Position numbers and translations under genes: made by a program. The notes below the pieces were generated by a model. The model saw nothing but the letters and a program-made list of their open reading frames with translations. It did not search any database and had not been told where the DNA came from. This document shows positions 1 to 10,111 of a stretch of 64,000 nucleotides of DNA, in pieces. The DNA is from Symbiodinium natans. Lineage: Eukaryota; Sar; Dinophyceae; Suessiales; Symbiodiniaceae. The stretch's first letter is position 1; each line of letters starts with the position of its first letter. The DNA lies in assembly GCA_905221605.1 (NCBI GenBank), contig CAJNDS010000068.1, forward strand, positions 176,491-240,490. The letters run 5' to 3'.

Positions 1-370
1 GGTTTAGGGCTGAGGGTGTCGAAGAACATACTTCCAGATGATTTCACTGGCCGCCCAGCCTCACGGCTGCAGGCTATACAACCCTAAACCCCCTAAACCC
101 TAAACCCTAAACCCTACGTAGGGTTCTGGTCCTTGCGGGCTTTCTGGCAGTGAACCCGATGACCCCCAAACCTTCCCAGGACATCGCTGCCTGGCTGCGC
201 TAGGCAAATGCTTCCAGAAACGCGCCCATCGCTCAGCAGAAATAGGCTGGAGGGGGAGGGGGGGGGGTAGGACCCTACGAACCCTAAACCCTAAAACCTT
301 TGTAAACTCCGCACCCATCAGACCTGCAACGTGCTAAAGCCTCAAGGGATTGGTGTTTGGAGGGTTGGGG

Positions 371-481
371 TTTAAACTAAAGGGGTATAAGGACGGACCC
401 CTAGAAGGGACCCTTGATCTTATTAATTCCCCTGTAGAACCCTATATATACCTTATACGGGTCCCTCCCTTAGTCCCTTGA
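371..481. repeat. Foldback element, GGGACCCTT family
   Basis: The left part carries GGACCCCTAGAAGGGACCCTTGA-like sequence and the right part ends GGGTCCCTCCCTTAGTCCCTTG. The two ends are roughly reverse-complementary, with an AT-rich middle (ccctatatatacc). Related copies lie at 6240-6366, 14027-14162, 19547-19740, 36170-36348 and 45262-45360. No coding sequence seen. A MITE-like or introner-like non-autonomous element is my inference. Confidence 0.55.
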
Positions 482-721
482 TAAAGTTTTAGGCCCGAGT
501 TTAAGCTTTCAGGGCCTTTGCGGTTTGCCTAATTGAGGGTTTGGCAGTAACCCTACTAAGTGGAGATGGTGCCTCTCTGCACTCAGCCCGGTCCCAAGTC
601 CGGGGGTGGTGGCTATGCAGCAAGCTTACATCGAGTTCCCAGGTTGGTCTACGTGAGGCTTCTCTTACTTGTACCTGGCACTTGCACCACCATCTGCATT
701 TCCGCATCATGATTGCGGCAG

Positions 722-930
722 GCGGCGTTCACCTTGAATCGGAACGCTCGCAATTTCGTTCCCGGAGCCGCCGCACACGTCTGGGCTACTGGGCTCGCCA
801 GTTGCGTGGAATTTCTCAGGCGGTCGCCTCATGGATGGTTCTGGTCCAACGTCTGGGGCTCACAGAACAACGAAAGCGCTCCTACGTACAAGTGGGCACT
901 GCATCGAGCGCAGAGGCAGATGGGAAGTTC
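722..930 (+). CDS. Candidate internal exon, unidentified protein
   Basis: This is the first array-free block in the window. From the acceptor GCGGCAG| to the donor |GTAGGGTTTA one frame stays open for 69 codons, with mostly G or C third positions. The peptide includes HGWFWSNVWGSQNNE and is rich in Trp and Asn. A second + frame is open over a longer stretch (541-1008), but its third positions are less GC-rich, so I prefer this frame. No family recognised. If real it would be the longest exon in the window, and it ends in phase 2. The intron after it starts with telomere-like sequence. Confidence 0.4.
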
Positions 931-1076
931 GTAGGGTTTACAGGGTGTCTAGGGCGTATGTGGTGTATGGGGGGGTCTATAGGGCTTGTCGGGCTTATAG
1001 GGTTCTAGAGTCGGGCTCATTTTGGCTTCTATGGTCTAGAAAGCAGAGCGTTTAGGACTTACAGGGTTTTAAAGTT

Positions 1077-1344
1077 AACCCTAAACCCTAAACCCTAAAC
1101 CCTAAACCCTAAACCCTAAACCCTAAACCCTAAACCGGTGTGCAGGGCTTGGGGTTTAGCGTCGAGGGCTTCCAGATACCGAGCCTTTCTGCACGGTTGG
1201 TTGGGGAGAGGGCAGAGGCCTTGGAGTTTGTAGGATTTAGGGTTTAGGGTTTAGGGTTTAGGGTTTAGGGTTTAGGGTTTAGGGTTCAGGGTTTAGGGTT
1301 TAGGGTTTAGGGTTCAGGGTTTAGGGTTTAGGGTTTAGGGTTCA
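1077..1344. repeat. Inverted pair of telomere-like arrays around a short island
   Basis: About eight CCCTAAA units (1077-1135) face a run of TTTAGGG units (1230-1344) across a roughly 95-bp island. This is the basic (CCCTAAA)n-X-(TTTAGGG)n module repeated through the window. The island here has no convincing exon. Confidence 0.9.
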
Positions 1345-1875
1345 GCATTCATAGGGTGTGTAGGGTTTCGAGGGGTTTTTAGGGCTGATCATAGGGTTCA
1401 TAAAGTTTAGAGGATTCATAGGGTGTGTAGGGTTTCGAGGGTTTTTAGGGCTGATCATAGGGTTCAGAAAGTTTCGAGGGTTTTGTGTCGCTTTTTTGGT
1501 GTCTGTGCCTAGGGCCTGCGAGTTTGTCGCGGTGGTTCCTTGCGGAGTGGGAAAGCGGAGGCAAGTCCGACTGTATGGGGTATATAAGGGTGATCCCTAG
1601 ATTGCCTCCATTCTTCACGCGCCCCGAAAAACCCTTTTACCCTAAACCCAAAACCCTAAAGCCTAAAGCCTAAACCCTTTCACCCTAAAGCAGAAAGCCT
1701 ACCTTGGACTCTATGTACCTACAGTTGAGTAGAAATTTCTCGATAATTAGTAGGAAGTAGTAGGCATGACCCATAAAGCTGTAGGCAAAGAGGGTCCCAG
1801 GTAAAGCCTAAAGCCTAAAGCCTAAAGCCTAAAGCCTAAGCCCTAAACCCTAAGCCCTAAGCCCCAAGCCGCAAG

Positions 1876-1986
1876 GATGCGATGGCGGCGGCCCTTTCCG
1901 TCGCTGAGGAGCGGCGGGCCGCCTTTCGGGGCCGCATTTTGATACGGCCCCGGGCTTTGCGCGTTGAAGCGAAGCCCGAGGCCTAA
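1876..1986 (+). CDS. Candidate exon with ATG and stop, unidentified
   Basis: The frame from GATGCGATG to a TAA at 1984-1986 reads MAAALSVAEERRAAFRG and on to an Ala/Arg-rich end; the ATG is at 1882. About three quarters of third positions are G or C. It follows a degenerate CCTAAAG/CCCTAAG array, and a GCCGCAAG| acceptor lies just before it. It could be a small terminal exon, a short exon with an unrecognised donor, or chance. No homology recognised. Confidence 0.3.
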   Translation, partial: DAMAAALSVAEERRAAFRGRILIRPRALRVEAKPEA

Positions 1987-2551
1987 GACCACTGTTAAAC
2001 AAGGAACATGCCATAGATAACCCACCCTAAAATTCCAAACAATGGCACCAGGCCTCAAGGTACTGAAGGTCCCTTTGTGGTTTTGGCTCCATGAGGATTC
2101 ATTCGAGTGTAGGGTTTTGGGCTTCGGGTTGATCGTTTAGTTATCTCGTTATTCTGGTTGTCCCAAAACTGGGATATGTGCCAGAGAGCGCGGCGATCAC
2201 GTTTATTTTGCACCTTTGCGTGAGCCAGAGGACAGAAAATGAGCCAGCGTCCCAGACAGCGCAGACCCTCGTATCCCACTCATCGCAGAATGATATAGGG
2301 TCGGAATAATAGTTACTCATAATATCTCAGAATATTCCCTTTATAATCATACTACAACAACCTCCAAAACCCCTAAACAACCCTAAACCCCAAACCACAA
2401 ACCCTAAACCCTAAACCCTAAACCCTAAACCCTAAGCCCTTTTTTAATTCTTAAGGCTCCTTTATGAGGCCTCAAGCTTCATGTTAGAAGCAGTGGCCCG
2501 GCCCCGAATGTGGGCCCTGATAGTCGGGTCCTGATAATGGACTAATAGGCA

Positions 2552-2642
2552 TAGGGTTTAGGGTTTAGGGTTTAGGGTTTAGGGTTTAGGGTTTAGGGTT
2601 TAGGGTTTAGGGTTTAGGGTTTAGGGTTTAGGGTTTAGGGTT
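2552..2642 (+). repeat. (TTTAGGG)n array
   Basis: About thirteen near-perfect TTTAGGG units. An opposing CCCTAAA array ends near 2436, and the island between (2437-2551) has no clear open frame with splice edges. Confidence 0.95.
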
Positions 2643-3144
2643 TGGGCTCGAGCTTAGGGCTTAAGGGCTTGCGACTTAGGGGCTTGGGGCTTAGGGCTTA
2701 GGGCTAGCAAACCCGAAGACCCCAAACCTGAAGAACCCTGGCCTGCATCCACTTCAAAATCATTAGAATTGATGTTTTTTGTTGTGCGGTTTCGGGTTCA
2801 GGGGAGTTTCGCACTGGGGCTTTGCAAGATTCCGACACAGGTCGCATATGCGATTGTTATAGGGTTAAGGGTTGAGTATTGAGGGTTTAGAGTGTAGGGT
2901 TGCGGGCTCAAGGCTGAAGGTCCTAAGCTTGTGTTTGTGGAGTTCCGACGAGGCAGGCCGCTGGGGCTGTGGGGCACAAAGGTTGAAAAACATGTCGGGA
3001 TGGTGATTGGGGTTTCGTTCTGGGAACCCTTGAAAGCATTCCTATAAACCCTAAACCCTAAACCCTATATGTCATAAACCCTAAACCCTAAACCCTAAAC
3101 CCTAAACCCTAAACCCTAAACCCTAAACCCTAAACCTGTCGAAG

Positions 3145-3229
3145 TTGGGGCACGCCGAGGGCGCCTCCACGGCGTTGTCGGAACACTCTGAGGTGCCCGA
3201 GGCCGGCCCGGAATCTGGACACCCAAACA
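3145..3229 (+). CDS. Candidate internal exon, unidentified
   Basis: The island lies between a (CCCTAAA)n array ending at 3136 and a (TTTAGGG)n array starting at 3231. The acceptor is CTGTCGAAG| and the probable GC donor is |GCTTAGGG. The open frame of 28 codons (LGHAEGASTALSEHSEVP...) has over 80% G or C third positions, which argues for this strand. The reverse strand is also open with plausible splice edges, so strand is not certain. Confidence 0.42.
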
Positions 3230-4017
3230 GCTTAGGGTTTAGGGTTTAGGGTTTAGGGTTTAGGGTTTAGGGTTTAGGGTTTAGGGTTTAGGGTTTAGGG
3301 GGTGTGGGGTTGAGAGTTTAGGGTTTTAGGTTCTGGGTTAGGGGTTTAGGGTTTTGGGTTTGGAGTTTGGGGATTCACGAGGGGCTTTGGGTTGGAGTTT
3401 AGTTTTGTATTTAGGGGTTTGGGTTTTGGGGTTTATGGATTAAATGGGGTTAAGGGCTTTGTTTTCAGGGGTTTGGGTTTTGGGTTAGGGGATTAAGGTT
3501 GAGGGTTTGGGGTTGGGGATAACCGTTAGGACCTATGATTCAGGGTTTGGTGATTTTCCGGTTCAGGCTTCAGGGTCTAGTGGTTTATGGGTTCGGGTTG
3601 ATGACTTTAATTATTTGTTACAAGGGTTTACGGTGTAGAATGGGCTTCCTGCGCACTTTCCAAAGTCCCTAAGCCCGAAACCCCGAACCCTCCCCCCAAA
3701 CCCTAAAACCCCTATACCCCAAACCCTAATCCCTAAACCCTACACCTCAATCCCTAATCCCTAAACCCTAAACCCCAATCCCTAAACCCCAAACCCTAAA
3801 CTCTAAGGGCCTCTGAACCTACTGGCCTCTTGGTGTGTCTAGCAACGAGGCCTAGGTTTGAAATGTTTAGGGTTCAGGGTTTCGGGTTTAGGGTTTAGGA
3901 GACTACCCCTAATCCTAGACTCCCAAGAACCCTAAATTCTTAAACTCTAACCCGACGCCTGGCAGTTTGGAAGTTGGATTTGCGCATCGCTGAATTCTCA
4001 AAATTATCAAAATAGGC

Positions 4018-4136
4018 TAGGACCCGGAGAAGGCCCTGAATCCCTTCTTTTAGGGCTTCGGCTCCCTTACAAAGCCGTTTAAATTCAAAAAGGGCACCCT
4101 TTTATTCCTAGGTTACTCTTGGGTCTAGTATAGTAG
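4018..4136. repeat. Foldback element, AGGACCCGGAG family
   Basis: It begins TAGGACCCGGAGAAGG and ends CCTAGGTTACTCTTGGGTCT, an imperfect terminal inverted repeat of about 18 bp. The middle has a shared core (TTCCCTTATAA-type, then AAAAAGGGCACCC). Other copies: 4747-4852, 9600-9716, 23879-24011, 41993-42100, 44125-44222 (degenerate left end), 48544-48659 and 57175-57280. No coding capacity. Confidence 0.7.
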
Positions 4137-4588
4137 GGTTTTGGGATTTAGGGCTTCTAGGGATTTAAGGTTGAGGGTTGAGGGTGGAAAGGCACGCTTG
4201 GGAAACTGCAGGAAGCCCTCACAACACTTCAGATTTCAGGGGGCCCCATATGCCCGCTTGCCGTGGGTAGTATGCCCGAACCGAGCAACACACATCCCTC
4301 TCCCTCCTAAACCCTAAACCCTAAACCCTAAACCCTAGACCCTAAACCCTAAACCCTGAACCCCACCCCCAAAAAAACATCAACCCCCCCGCGGAAGCTG
4401 AGCAACGGCCTCTATCCAAACGATCCATGTGCCTTTTTCGAGGTTTTGCCGTCCCAGCTAGAAGACTAAGGACCCTCATGTTCTTTAAACTGTTTAGGGT
4501 TCAGGGTTCAGGGTTCAGGGTTCAGGGTTTAGGGTTTAGGGTTTAGGGTTTAGGTCTTAGGGTGTCAAAAACAAAACAAGGCGTGTAG

Positions 4589-4691
4589 GAAGCATCACCT
4601 GCTGCGCGGATCCTCGGCCCCGTCGCAGGCGCCGGTGCCTTCCTCCGGGGTCCGGCTCCTGCGCTCCCGCGTGTTTATTGTCCTAAATAGG
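4589..4691 (+). CDS. Candidate internal exon, unidentified
   Basis: It runs from GGCGTGTAG| to AATAGG|GTTTAGGG, so the donor is the first telomere-like unit of the next array. The frame is open for 34 codons (KHHLLRGSSAPSQAPVP...), with about 26 of 33 third positions G or C. Start phase is 1 and end phase 0. It is basic and Ser/Pro-rich; no family recognised. Confidence 0.42.
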
Positions 4692-4746
4692 GTTTAGGGT
4701 TTGGGGTTTAGGGTTTAGGGTTTAGGGTTTAGGGTTTAGGGATACT

Positions 4747-4852
4747 AGGACCGGGAGTAGGCCTTTGTTCCCTTTTTTTGGGTTGGGGTTCCCTTATAAT
4801 CCCCTTAAAACCAAAAAGGGCACCCTTTTGATTCCTAGGTTGCTCCCGCATG
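4747..4852. repeat. Foldback element, AGGACCCGGAG family
   Basis: A clear copy: AGGACCGGGAGTAGGCC on the left, CCTAGGTTGCTCCCG on the right, and the core CCAAAAAGGGCACCC. It directly follows a (TTTAGGG)n array. After it come an AT-rich remnant and a poly-G run (about 5064-5082). Confidence 0.7.
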
Positions 4853-5451
4853 TTTATTGTACCCTACTTGGAGGTTCATGGTACTTATTACCCAATTATA
4901 TCTGTACTTATAACTTTACATATAACCATATTATCATATTAGGGCACTTAAAGGCCCCCCCCCAAAAAAAAAAACAAAAAATATATATATATATATTTTT
5001 TTATTTATATCGATGTTTCCTTATAAAGAGCAACATCGGGATTGGTATCTTATGTTTTTTTTTTGGGGGGGGGGGGGGGGGGGTTCTGAAGCAAATCGTG
5101 GAAGCCTAAACCCTGAACCCTAACACCTAAGCCCCCAAACCCGGGTTGAGGGAGGTTCATGGCCTTACTTCCCTTACTTTGTGCCACTAAAACCGGCAAG
5201 GGTTTAGGGTTCAGGGTTTAGGATTTAGGGTTTAGGGTTTAGGGTGTAGGGTTTAAGGTTTAGGGTTTAGGTTCTAGGGTTTAGGGTGAACCCTCATCTG
5301 GAGTTCAGGACCGTTGGGGTTGCTGGGTTTGTGCGGGTTGGGGATTGTTGGTTTGTTGCTCGTGTAAGGGTTGGGACTTACTGGACGTCGCTCTCTGAAG
5401 GTTTAGGGTATAGGGCTTAGAGTTTAGAGTTTTTCCAAGTGCTGCCCCAAG

Positions 5452-5526
5452 ACTTGCATTCCGAATCTTGGACGGCGAGTGCCGGGAAAGAATGGCAGAG
5501 ACGCTGGCCCTGAGGGCCTGCTGCAG
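5452..5526 (+). CDS. Candidate internal exon, unidentified
   Basis: It runs from GCCCCAAG| to TGCTGCAG|GTTTAGGG, a textbook CAG|GT junction made by a telomere-like unit. The frame is open for 24 codons (LAFRILDGECRERMAETL...), phase 1 in and phase 2 out, with Cys near the end. The phase matches the next candidate exon at 5585. No family recognised. A minus-strand frame is also open here. Confidence 0.48.
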
Positions 5527-5584
5527 GTTTAGGGTTGAAGGGTTTAGGGGTTTAGGGTTTAGGGTGTAGGGCATCTCATGCAAG

Positions 5585-5705
5585 AAGGAAGTCGTTCTTC
5601 CCGTGTGTTCAACTATGCACTCGACGGCGCTTCCCTCAAAGAAGTCGCTTCTGGGAAGCATTTCTTGTTGAGGGTTTGGGAGAGTCAGGGTTCTGGCCGG
5701 CTTAG
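5585..5705 (+). CDS. Candidate exon, possibly terminal, unidentified
   Basis: It follows the acceptor CTCATGCAAG|. In the phase left by the exon ending at 5526 the frame stays open to a TAG at 5703 (RKSFFPCVQLCTRRRF... then a Phe/Trp-rich end). The last codons already run into degenerate telomere-like sequence, so the true donor may lie earlier. Frame choice rests only on phase agreement. Confidence 0.33.
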
Positions 5706-5954
5706 GGTTTAGGGTTGACGGTTCAGGGTTTAGGGTGTAGGGGTGGCCACATGATCACTCAAACTGCAGCCGCGAGGGTTTGCAGATCATAACCGGTGGA
5801 TACTCTAAACGTTTAGCTCTTGAGCCCCGTAAGCCCTCAAGCCTAAACAGGGGCTCTTGCTTTGAAGTCTACTTGTCCCGAGCCCCGAACCCTAAAGTAA
5901 TCCTCCTTGCCTTCCAAAACCCAAAACCCAAAACCCAAAACCCAAAATCCAAAA

Positions 5955-6092
5955 CCCAAAACCTTGAACCCTAAACCCTAAACCCTAAACCCTAAACCCT
6001 AAACCCTAAACCCTAAACCCTAAACCCTAAACCCTAAACCCTAAACCCTAAACCCTAAACCCTAAACCCTAAACCCTAAACCCTAAACCCTC
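5955..6092 (-). repeat. (CCCTAAA)n array
   Basis: About nineteen near-perfect units, among the longest arrays in the first half of the window. A pyrimidine-rich stretch and a candidate exon follow directly. Confidence 0.96.
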
Positions 6093-6123
6093 CATCTCCT
6101 TGCCTTCCTGTCCCCTCCCCGAG

Positions 6124-6201
6124 CTGGCGCCAGGCAGCAGCGACGCCGCGAGCGCGCGGAGGGCGCCTCACAAGCCGCCGGACACCAGGGCTCAAGGGAC
6201 G
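6124..6201 (+). CDS. Candidate internal exon, unidentified
   Basis: A long pyrimidine tract (tccatctccttgccttcc...) leads to the acceptor CCCCGAG|. The exon ends GGGACG|GTTTAGGG. The 26-codon frame (LAPGSSDAASARRAPHK...) has about 88% G or C third positions. Phase is 0 in and 0 out. The array on the left reads CCCTAAA and on the right TTTAGGG, the typical exon bracket. No family recognised. Confidence 0.45.
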
Positions 6202-6239
6202 GTTTAGGGTTTAGGGTTTAGGGTTTAGGTTTAGGGCTC

Positions 6240-6366
6240 CAGGGACCAAGGGAGGGACCCTTCTAAGGGACCTTAGAGGGGTTATGTAGCGGTTATTTCG
6301 GGGGTTTAGGGTTTAGGGTTTAGGGGAATCAGATTAAGGGACCCTTCTAGGGGGTCCCTCCTTTTT
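6240..6366. repeat. Foldback element, GGGACCCTT family
   Basis: GGAGGGACCCTTCTAAGGG on the left and AAGGGACCCTTCTAGGGGG then TCCCTCC on the right, with a short TTTAGGG insertion in the middle. It belongs to the family first listed at 371-481. Confidence 0.6.
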
Positions 6367-6571
6367 ACCCCTTAAAGGGCGGAAGCTGCAGGCTCAGGGT
6401 TGAACATGGTAAAAGGTGTTTATGGTTTATAGGGCTTATCGGGCTTATCGTAGGGTTTACAATAGGGTCTATGGTCGGGGTTTATAATGGGGTTTATAGT
6501 AGACTTAGTAGGGTTTATTTAGGGTTTGTAGGACTTATCAAGCCCTACGCCCGAATACCCTCATCCCCAAG

Positions 6572-6648
6572 ACTCGCTCGACCCGACGACAGTGAGGACC
6601 CGGTGCAGACCAGCAACCTCCGACGGGAGGCACAAGGGCCCACGGATG
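6572..6648 (+). CDS. Candidate internal exon, unidentified
   Basis: It runs from CATCCCCAAG| to ACGGATG|GTGCTCAG. The 25-codon frame (LARPDDSEDPVQTSNLRRE...) is acidic then basic, with strongly GC-rich third positions and phase 1 to 1. The donor and about 50 bases after it are tandemly duplicated (see 6640-6745). No family recognised. Confidence 0.47.
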
Positions 6649-6745
6649 GTGCTCAGTATGGTCCATGGGTTTTGGGTTTTGAGAGTTTAGGATGGTGCTA
6701 AGTATGGTCCATGGGTTTTGGGTTTTGGGAGTTTAGGATTCGGGT
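6640..6745 (+). repeat. Tandem duplication of about 50 bp spanning a candidate splice donor
   Basis: GGATGGTGCTCAGTATGG... is followed about 50 bases later by GGATGGTGCTAAGTATGG... with nearly the same downstream text (tccatgggttttggg). Both copies carry the GGATG|GTGCT donor-like site. Confidence 0.8.
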
Positions 6746-6988
6746 CTTGGGGTTTAGGACTTAGGGTTTTATCAGTCAGGGCTTTTCCAAGTTGATGATT
6801 CGGAACACTATAAAATGGATTGGGGTTTGGGGCTTGGGGTTTAGGGTTCAGTGCCCCATTAGAACCCCTGAACCTTCCTGTTTGGGGTTTGGGTCGCACA
6901 TGTTCAGAGCCGTTGGCTACTCCTAAACCCTAAACCCTAAACCCTGAACCCTGAACCCTGAACCCTAAACCCTAAGCCCCCACTCGAG

Positions 6989-7039
6989 GCAGCGGCCAGA
7001 CTGCTCAGGACGGCGGGGCGCCAGCGAGAAGCAGGCAGG
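6989..7039 (+). CDS. Candidate short internal exon, unidentified
   Basis: It runs from CACTCGAG| to GGCAGG|GTGGGG, 17 codons, phase 0 to 0 (AAARLLRTAGRQREAGR). It sits between CCCTAAG and poly-G/TTTGGGG sequence. Basic, Ala/Arg-rich; too short to assign. Confidence 0.33.
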
Positions 7040-7693
7040 GTGGGGCGGGGGGGGGAGGGGGGGGAGGGTTTGGCGTTTGGCGTTTGGGGTTTGGGGTTTG
7101 GGGTTTAGGGTTCAGGGTTTAGGGTTGAGGGCTCTTCATGTTGTTGCATCAGGCCCGAAGAAGAGAGAGAGGAACTGAAACGCCCATACCCGACTGACTT
7201 GATGATTGCATCTCCACCGTTTTCCCCACAGGTTCATATTCAGATCTCGTAGCAATTACGAGAGTAAAGGCAAGAGGCCAAAACCCTAAACCCTAAATCC
7301 TAAACCCTAAACCGGCCTCCTTCGGGAATTTTGTGTTGCGGTCGCTGTCTGCTTCTTGCCGGGATGGCTTAAACCACTCCGAAAGTGCTTCAAATCCTCC
7401 TACGGAGAGTAACCCTTAGGGTGTAGGGTTTAGGGTTTAGGGTAACTTCTAACCCTCTTAATCTCAGCTAACTAGACGGGAGAACCCTTTCAATTGTCCA
7501 CATCCCCGAAAAAGTACCGTTTCTACGCCAATTTTCCATACCCGACCTAAGGCCTCCCCCTCCTAAAGCTGTCCCCGGCTAGGTAGGCCCTTGGGATGTT
7601 TTGGCTTTTTTCAAACCCCAAACCCCAAACCCCAAACCCCAAACCCCAAACCCCAAACCCTAAACCCTAAACCCTAAACCCTAAACCTTTCAG

Positions 7694-7811
7694 GGGGCTT
7701 GCAAGGGCCATCCCATGGATTATGTCCGGAGGGCTTATTATGGGGCAGCTCGGGGAGCTCCTGAGCATGCCTCCGGCCTTGACTGATGAAACAGGATTTA
7801 CACTTTGCTGG
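7694..7811 (+). CDS. Candidate internal exon, possible membrane protein
   Basis: The exon fills the whole island from AACCTTTCAG| to TGCTGG|GTTTAGGG, with 39 open codons, phase 1 to 0. The peptide starts GLARAIPWIMSGGLIMG and is hydrophobic, like a membrane helix, then ends in a more polar stretch. The minus strand also offers an open frame with a good acceptor (GTTTCATCAG|) and the donor |GTTTAGG, so strand is not settled. The full-length + frame is the better fit. No family recognised. Confidence 0.42.
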
Positions 7812-7882
7812 GTTTAGGGTTTAGGGTTTAGGGTTTAGGGTTTAGGGTTTAGGGTTTAGGGTTTAGGGTTTAGGGTTTAGGG
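7809..7882 (+). repeat. (TTTAGGG)n array at a candidate splice donor
   Basis: About ten TTTAGGG units. The first GT forms the donor of the exon ending at 7811. Confidence 0.93.
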
Positions 7883-7985
7883 ACTTTACTGTAACTTTAG
7901 ATCCTTACCTTTTTTGGGTTTATTGGGTTTCTTATTAAGGCAGCTGAAGGCTTAATTTATAGCTTCCCTCATGAGTGCAGCCAAG
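7883..7985. repeat. Dispersed element, GGGTTTATTGGGTTTCTTA family
   Basis: It shares with 9808-9915, 26271-26380 and 28031-28087 the strings ACTGTAACTTTAGAT, GGGTTTATTGGGTTTCTTA, AAGGCAGCTAAA and GTGCAGCCAAG. Copies are 57-110 bp and non-coding. They are T-rich then end in a CAGCCAAG that could act as a splice acceptor. Confidence 0.7.
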
Positions 7986-8039
7986 TGCAGTTCTGTTCTT
8001 GGTCAGTGCACTTATTGTTTTTTTATGACGTGCTGATGA

Positions 8040-8160
8040 GTGTGTACAGTACACATACATATACATATACATGTACATATACATATACATATATATGTAT
8101 ATATATATATATAGAGGGTCTTCTGTATGTATATGTATATATATATATGTATTAAAAAAT
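8040..8160. repeat. AT-rich microsatellite (TACATA/TATATA)
   Basis: Alternating TACATATACATATACATG and TATATATATA runs. The translated minus-strand frame is a simple-sequence artefact. Confidence 0.9.
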
Positions 8161-8291
8161 GTGGAGATACAAGTACTTCGTATGATCACGACCTCGAGCC
8201 CACGGTACTAGTACTAGAAACCCTAGACCCTAAACCCTAAACCCTAAACCTGACTGAAACCCTAAACCCTAAACCCGAAAAACCCTGCCAG

Positions 8292-8348
8292 GGCCAGCAC
8301 AGCGGAGACGGCTGACGAGCTCGTGGCTTTGTGGATGAAGCAGCGCTG
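8292..8348 (+). CDS. Candidate internal exon, unidentified
   Basis: It runs from CCCTGCCAG| to CGCTG|GTGACG. The 18 codons (ASTAETADELVALWMKQR) have 15 G or C third positions. Phase 1 to 2. A look-alike frame (ATDLVALFVKGRD) occurs at about 35310, but that region has better splice edges on the minus strand. Confidence 0.42.
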
Positions 8349-9205
8349 GTGACGCAGAAAATGCTGAAGCTACCCAGACCCCGCACTGCAAGCATAGTCT
8401 AAGATTAATGTGGATTTAGGGTTTTAGGGTTTTAGTGTTTATTCTAACCATAAAAAATATACGAATCATACAAGCAAAAGACGTCCTACATAAGCCTGCA
8501 GGGTTCGTTCAAAGGCCGTCCATGAAACTCACTTCGCGATCCTAAGCCGCAAGGCAAACAGAAGTGCACGTTGCGCGTGGCTCACTTACACCCTGCAGTT
8601 TCGATTGACTCGCGTGGACCATTCCGAACCCTAAACCCGAAACCCCAAAACCCTAAACCCCTAAACCCCTAAACCCCTAAATCCCGAAACCCCTAAACCC
8701 CGAAACCCCTAAACCCCGAAACCCCCTAAACCCCTAAACCCCTAAACCCCTAAACCCCTAAACCCCCTAAACCCCCTAAACCCCTAAACCCTAGACAAGA
8801 AGGGTTTAAGTTGGTCATCAATGCTTCTTTCACTAAAACAAAAGCCGGCTCTGGCTCCACATGCCGGAGTTTTCAGTGCGTGGAGCAGAAGGCAGAAGGC
8901 CTTCGGGTCTGGGTTTAGGGTTTAGGATTTAGGGTTTAGGGTTTAGGATTTAGGGTTTGGGGTTTAGGGTTTGGGGTTTAGGGTTTCGGGTTTAGGGTGC
9001 CCTCATAAAGTAACCAACCCCCAAAAAGGGGTACCCTTACTACAATATGGTTCCTGGTCTACGATGTCTCGCCCTTCAGCCACTTGGCCCGAGACCTGGT
9101 GGACATGCTGTTGAGGTGTCTAGGGTTTAGGGTCTAGGGTTTGGGGTTTAGGGTTTAGGGTTTAGGGTTTAGGGTTTAGGGTTTAGGGTGTCTGCGCCAT
9201 GACAG

Positions 9206-9299
9206 ATGGCGCCCTTTCTCTGGGATACTCCTTCCCGAAAAGGCAGGCAATCGAAGCTTACAACGCGCGGCACCCGGATCAGCCGGCGGATGTGACTTG
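9206..9299 (+). CDS. Candidate internal exon, unidentified
   Basis: It runs from CCATGACAG| to GACTTG|GTAGAG; a second GT at 9292 could also be the donor. The frame reads DGALSLGYSFPKRQAIEAY and on to a Pro/Asp-rich end, with mainly GC-rich third positions. A TTTAGGG array precedes it. No family recognised. Confidence 0.42.
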
Positions 9300-9424
9300 G
9301 TAGAGTAGATAACCTTTTATATGATTTACGGTTTAGGGTTTAGGGTTTAGGGTTTAGGGTTCAGGGTTTAGGGTGTATTGTAATCTCTATACCAGTCCCA
9401 AAGGTGTAACCTCTAGTTTTCTAG

Positions 9425-9610
9425 GCTACTGGGACAACTCTCAGGTGAATTTCGCGGGTTGTATGGAGGACGAACTTCCAGAGGTTTCCGACTGGATCCA
9501 AACGAAGCTGAATCCCTTCTACACCCTGGGCCCAGGGGGAGAGAAGCTGATGTGGGCTTTTCAAGCACATCAAGCGAAGATCTTCTTCTGGAGAGATACT
9601 TGGACCCGGA
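9425..9610 (+). CDS. Candidate long internal exon, unidentified
   Basis: The acceptor has a good pyrimidine tract (CCTCTAGTTTTCTAG|GC). One frame is open through YWDNSQVNFAGCMEDELP..., KLNPFYTLGPGGEKLMW and KIFFWRDTW. A second + frame is also open (LDPNEAESLLHPGP...), so the frame is uncertain. The 3' edge overlaps the start of a foldback element (9600-9716) that supplies a GT (CCGGA|GTGTAGG). No family recognised. Confidence 0.42.
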
Positions 9611-9716
9611 GTGTAGGGCCTTATTTCCTTTTTTGGGGGGCTTTAGGGTTCCCTTATAACCCCCCTTTAAGCCACAAAGGGCACCTGTCGCATTCTTGTG
9701 TTACTCCTGGGTCGAG
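9600..9716. repeat. Foldback element, AGGACCCGGAG family, abutting an exon
   Basis: TTGGACCCGGAGTGTAGGG on the left, TTACTCCTGGGTCGAGG on the right, core CCACAAAGGGCACC. It starts where the preceding open frame ends. Confidence 0.7.
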
Positions 9717-9807
9717 GATACCAGGGACTCCTTTCTCATCGGCTTTCACATTATGTGCTTCCGATGTGGTGATGGGCAACCAGGTCGTCCCTTGGGATGT
9801 TTTCTTT

Positions 9808-9915
9808 GTGGTGCTTTGCTGTAACCTTAGATCTTTAGCTTTTTTGGGTTTATTGGGTTTCTTAATAAGGCAGCTAAAAGTTTAATTTTTTACTACCCTC
9901 CTAAGCGCAGCCAAG
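9808..9915. repeat. Dispersed element, GGGTTTATTGGGTTTCTTA family
   Basis: A nearly full copy, closely matching 26271-26380. It is followed by two copies of GTTTAAGAGGATCAT-type sequence (about 9938-10010), a further dispersed motif also seen near 20405 and 55505. Confidence 0.72.
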
Positions 9916-10111
9916 TTTTCTACTTTCCACTTATTTGGGTTTAAGAGGATCATGCTTAGGGACATGATACATCTTTCCCTTGTTGAGTTTAAGAGGATCA
10001 TATCTAGGGATATCTCATATATTCCCTTACTGGAACAGGATCATAATCTAGGATGTTTAAACCCTAAACCCTAAACCTTACAAACCCTAAACCCTATAAA
10101 CCCTAAACCTT

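Noticed and set aside
1-120. Window as a chromosome end
   Set aside because: Telomere-like arrays are short, in both orientations and present throughout; no terminal long array at either edge.
541-1008. Longest open frame (155 codons) as a gene
   Set aside because: It runs into telomere-like sequence at its 3' end and its third positions are less GC-rich than the overlapping frame 722-930, which also has splice-like edges.
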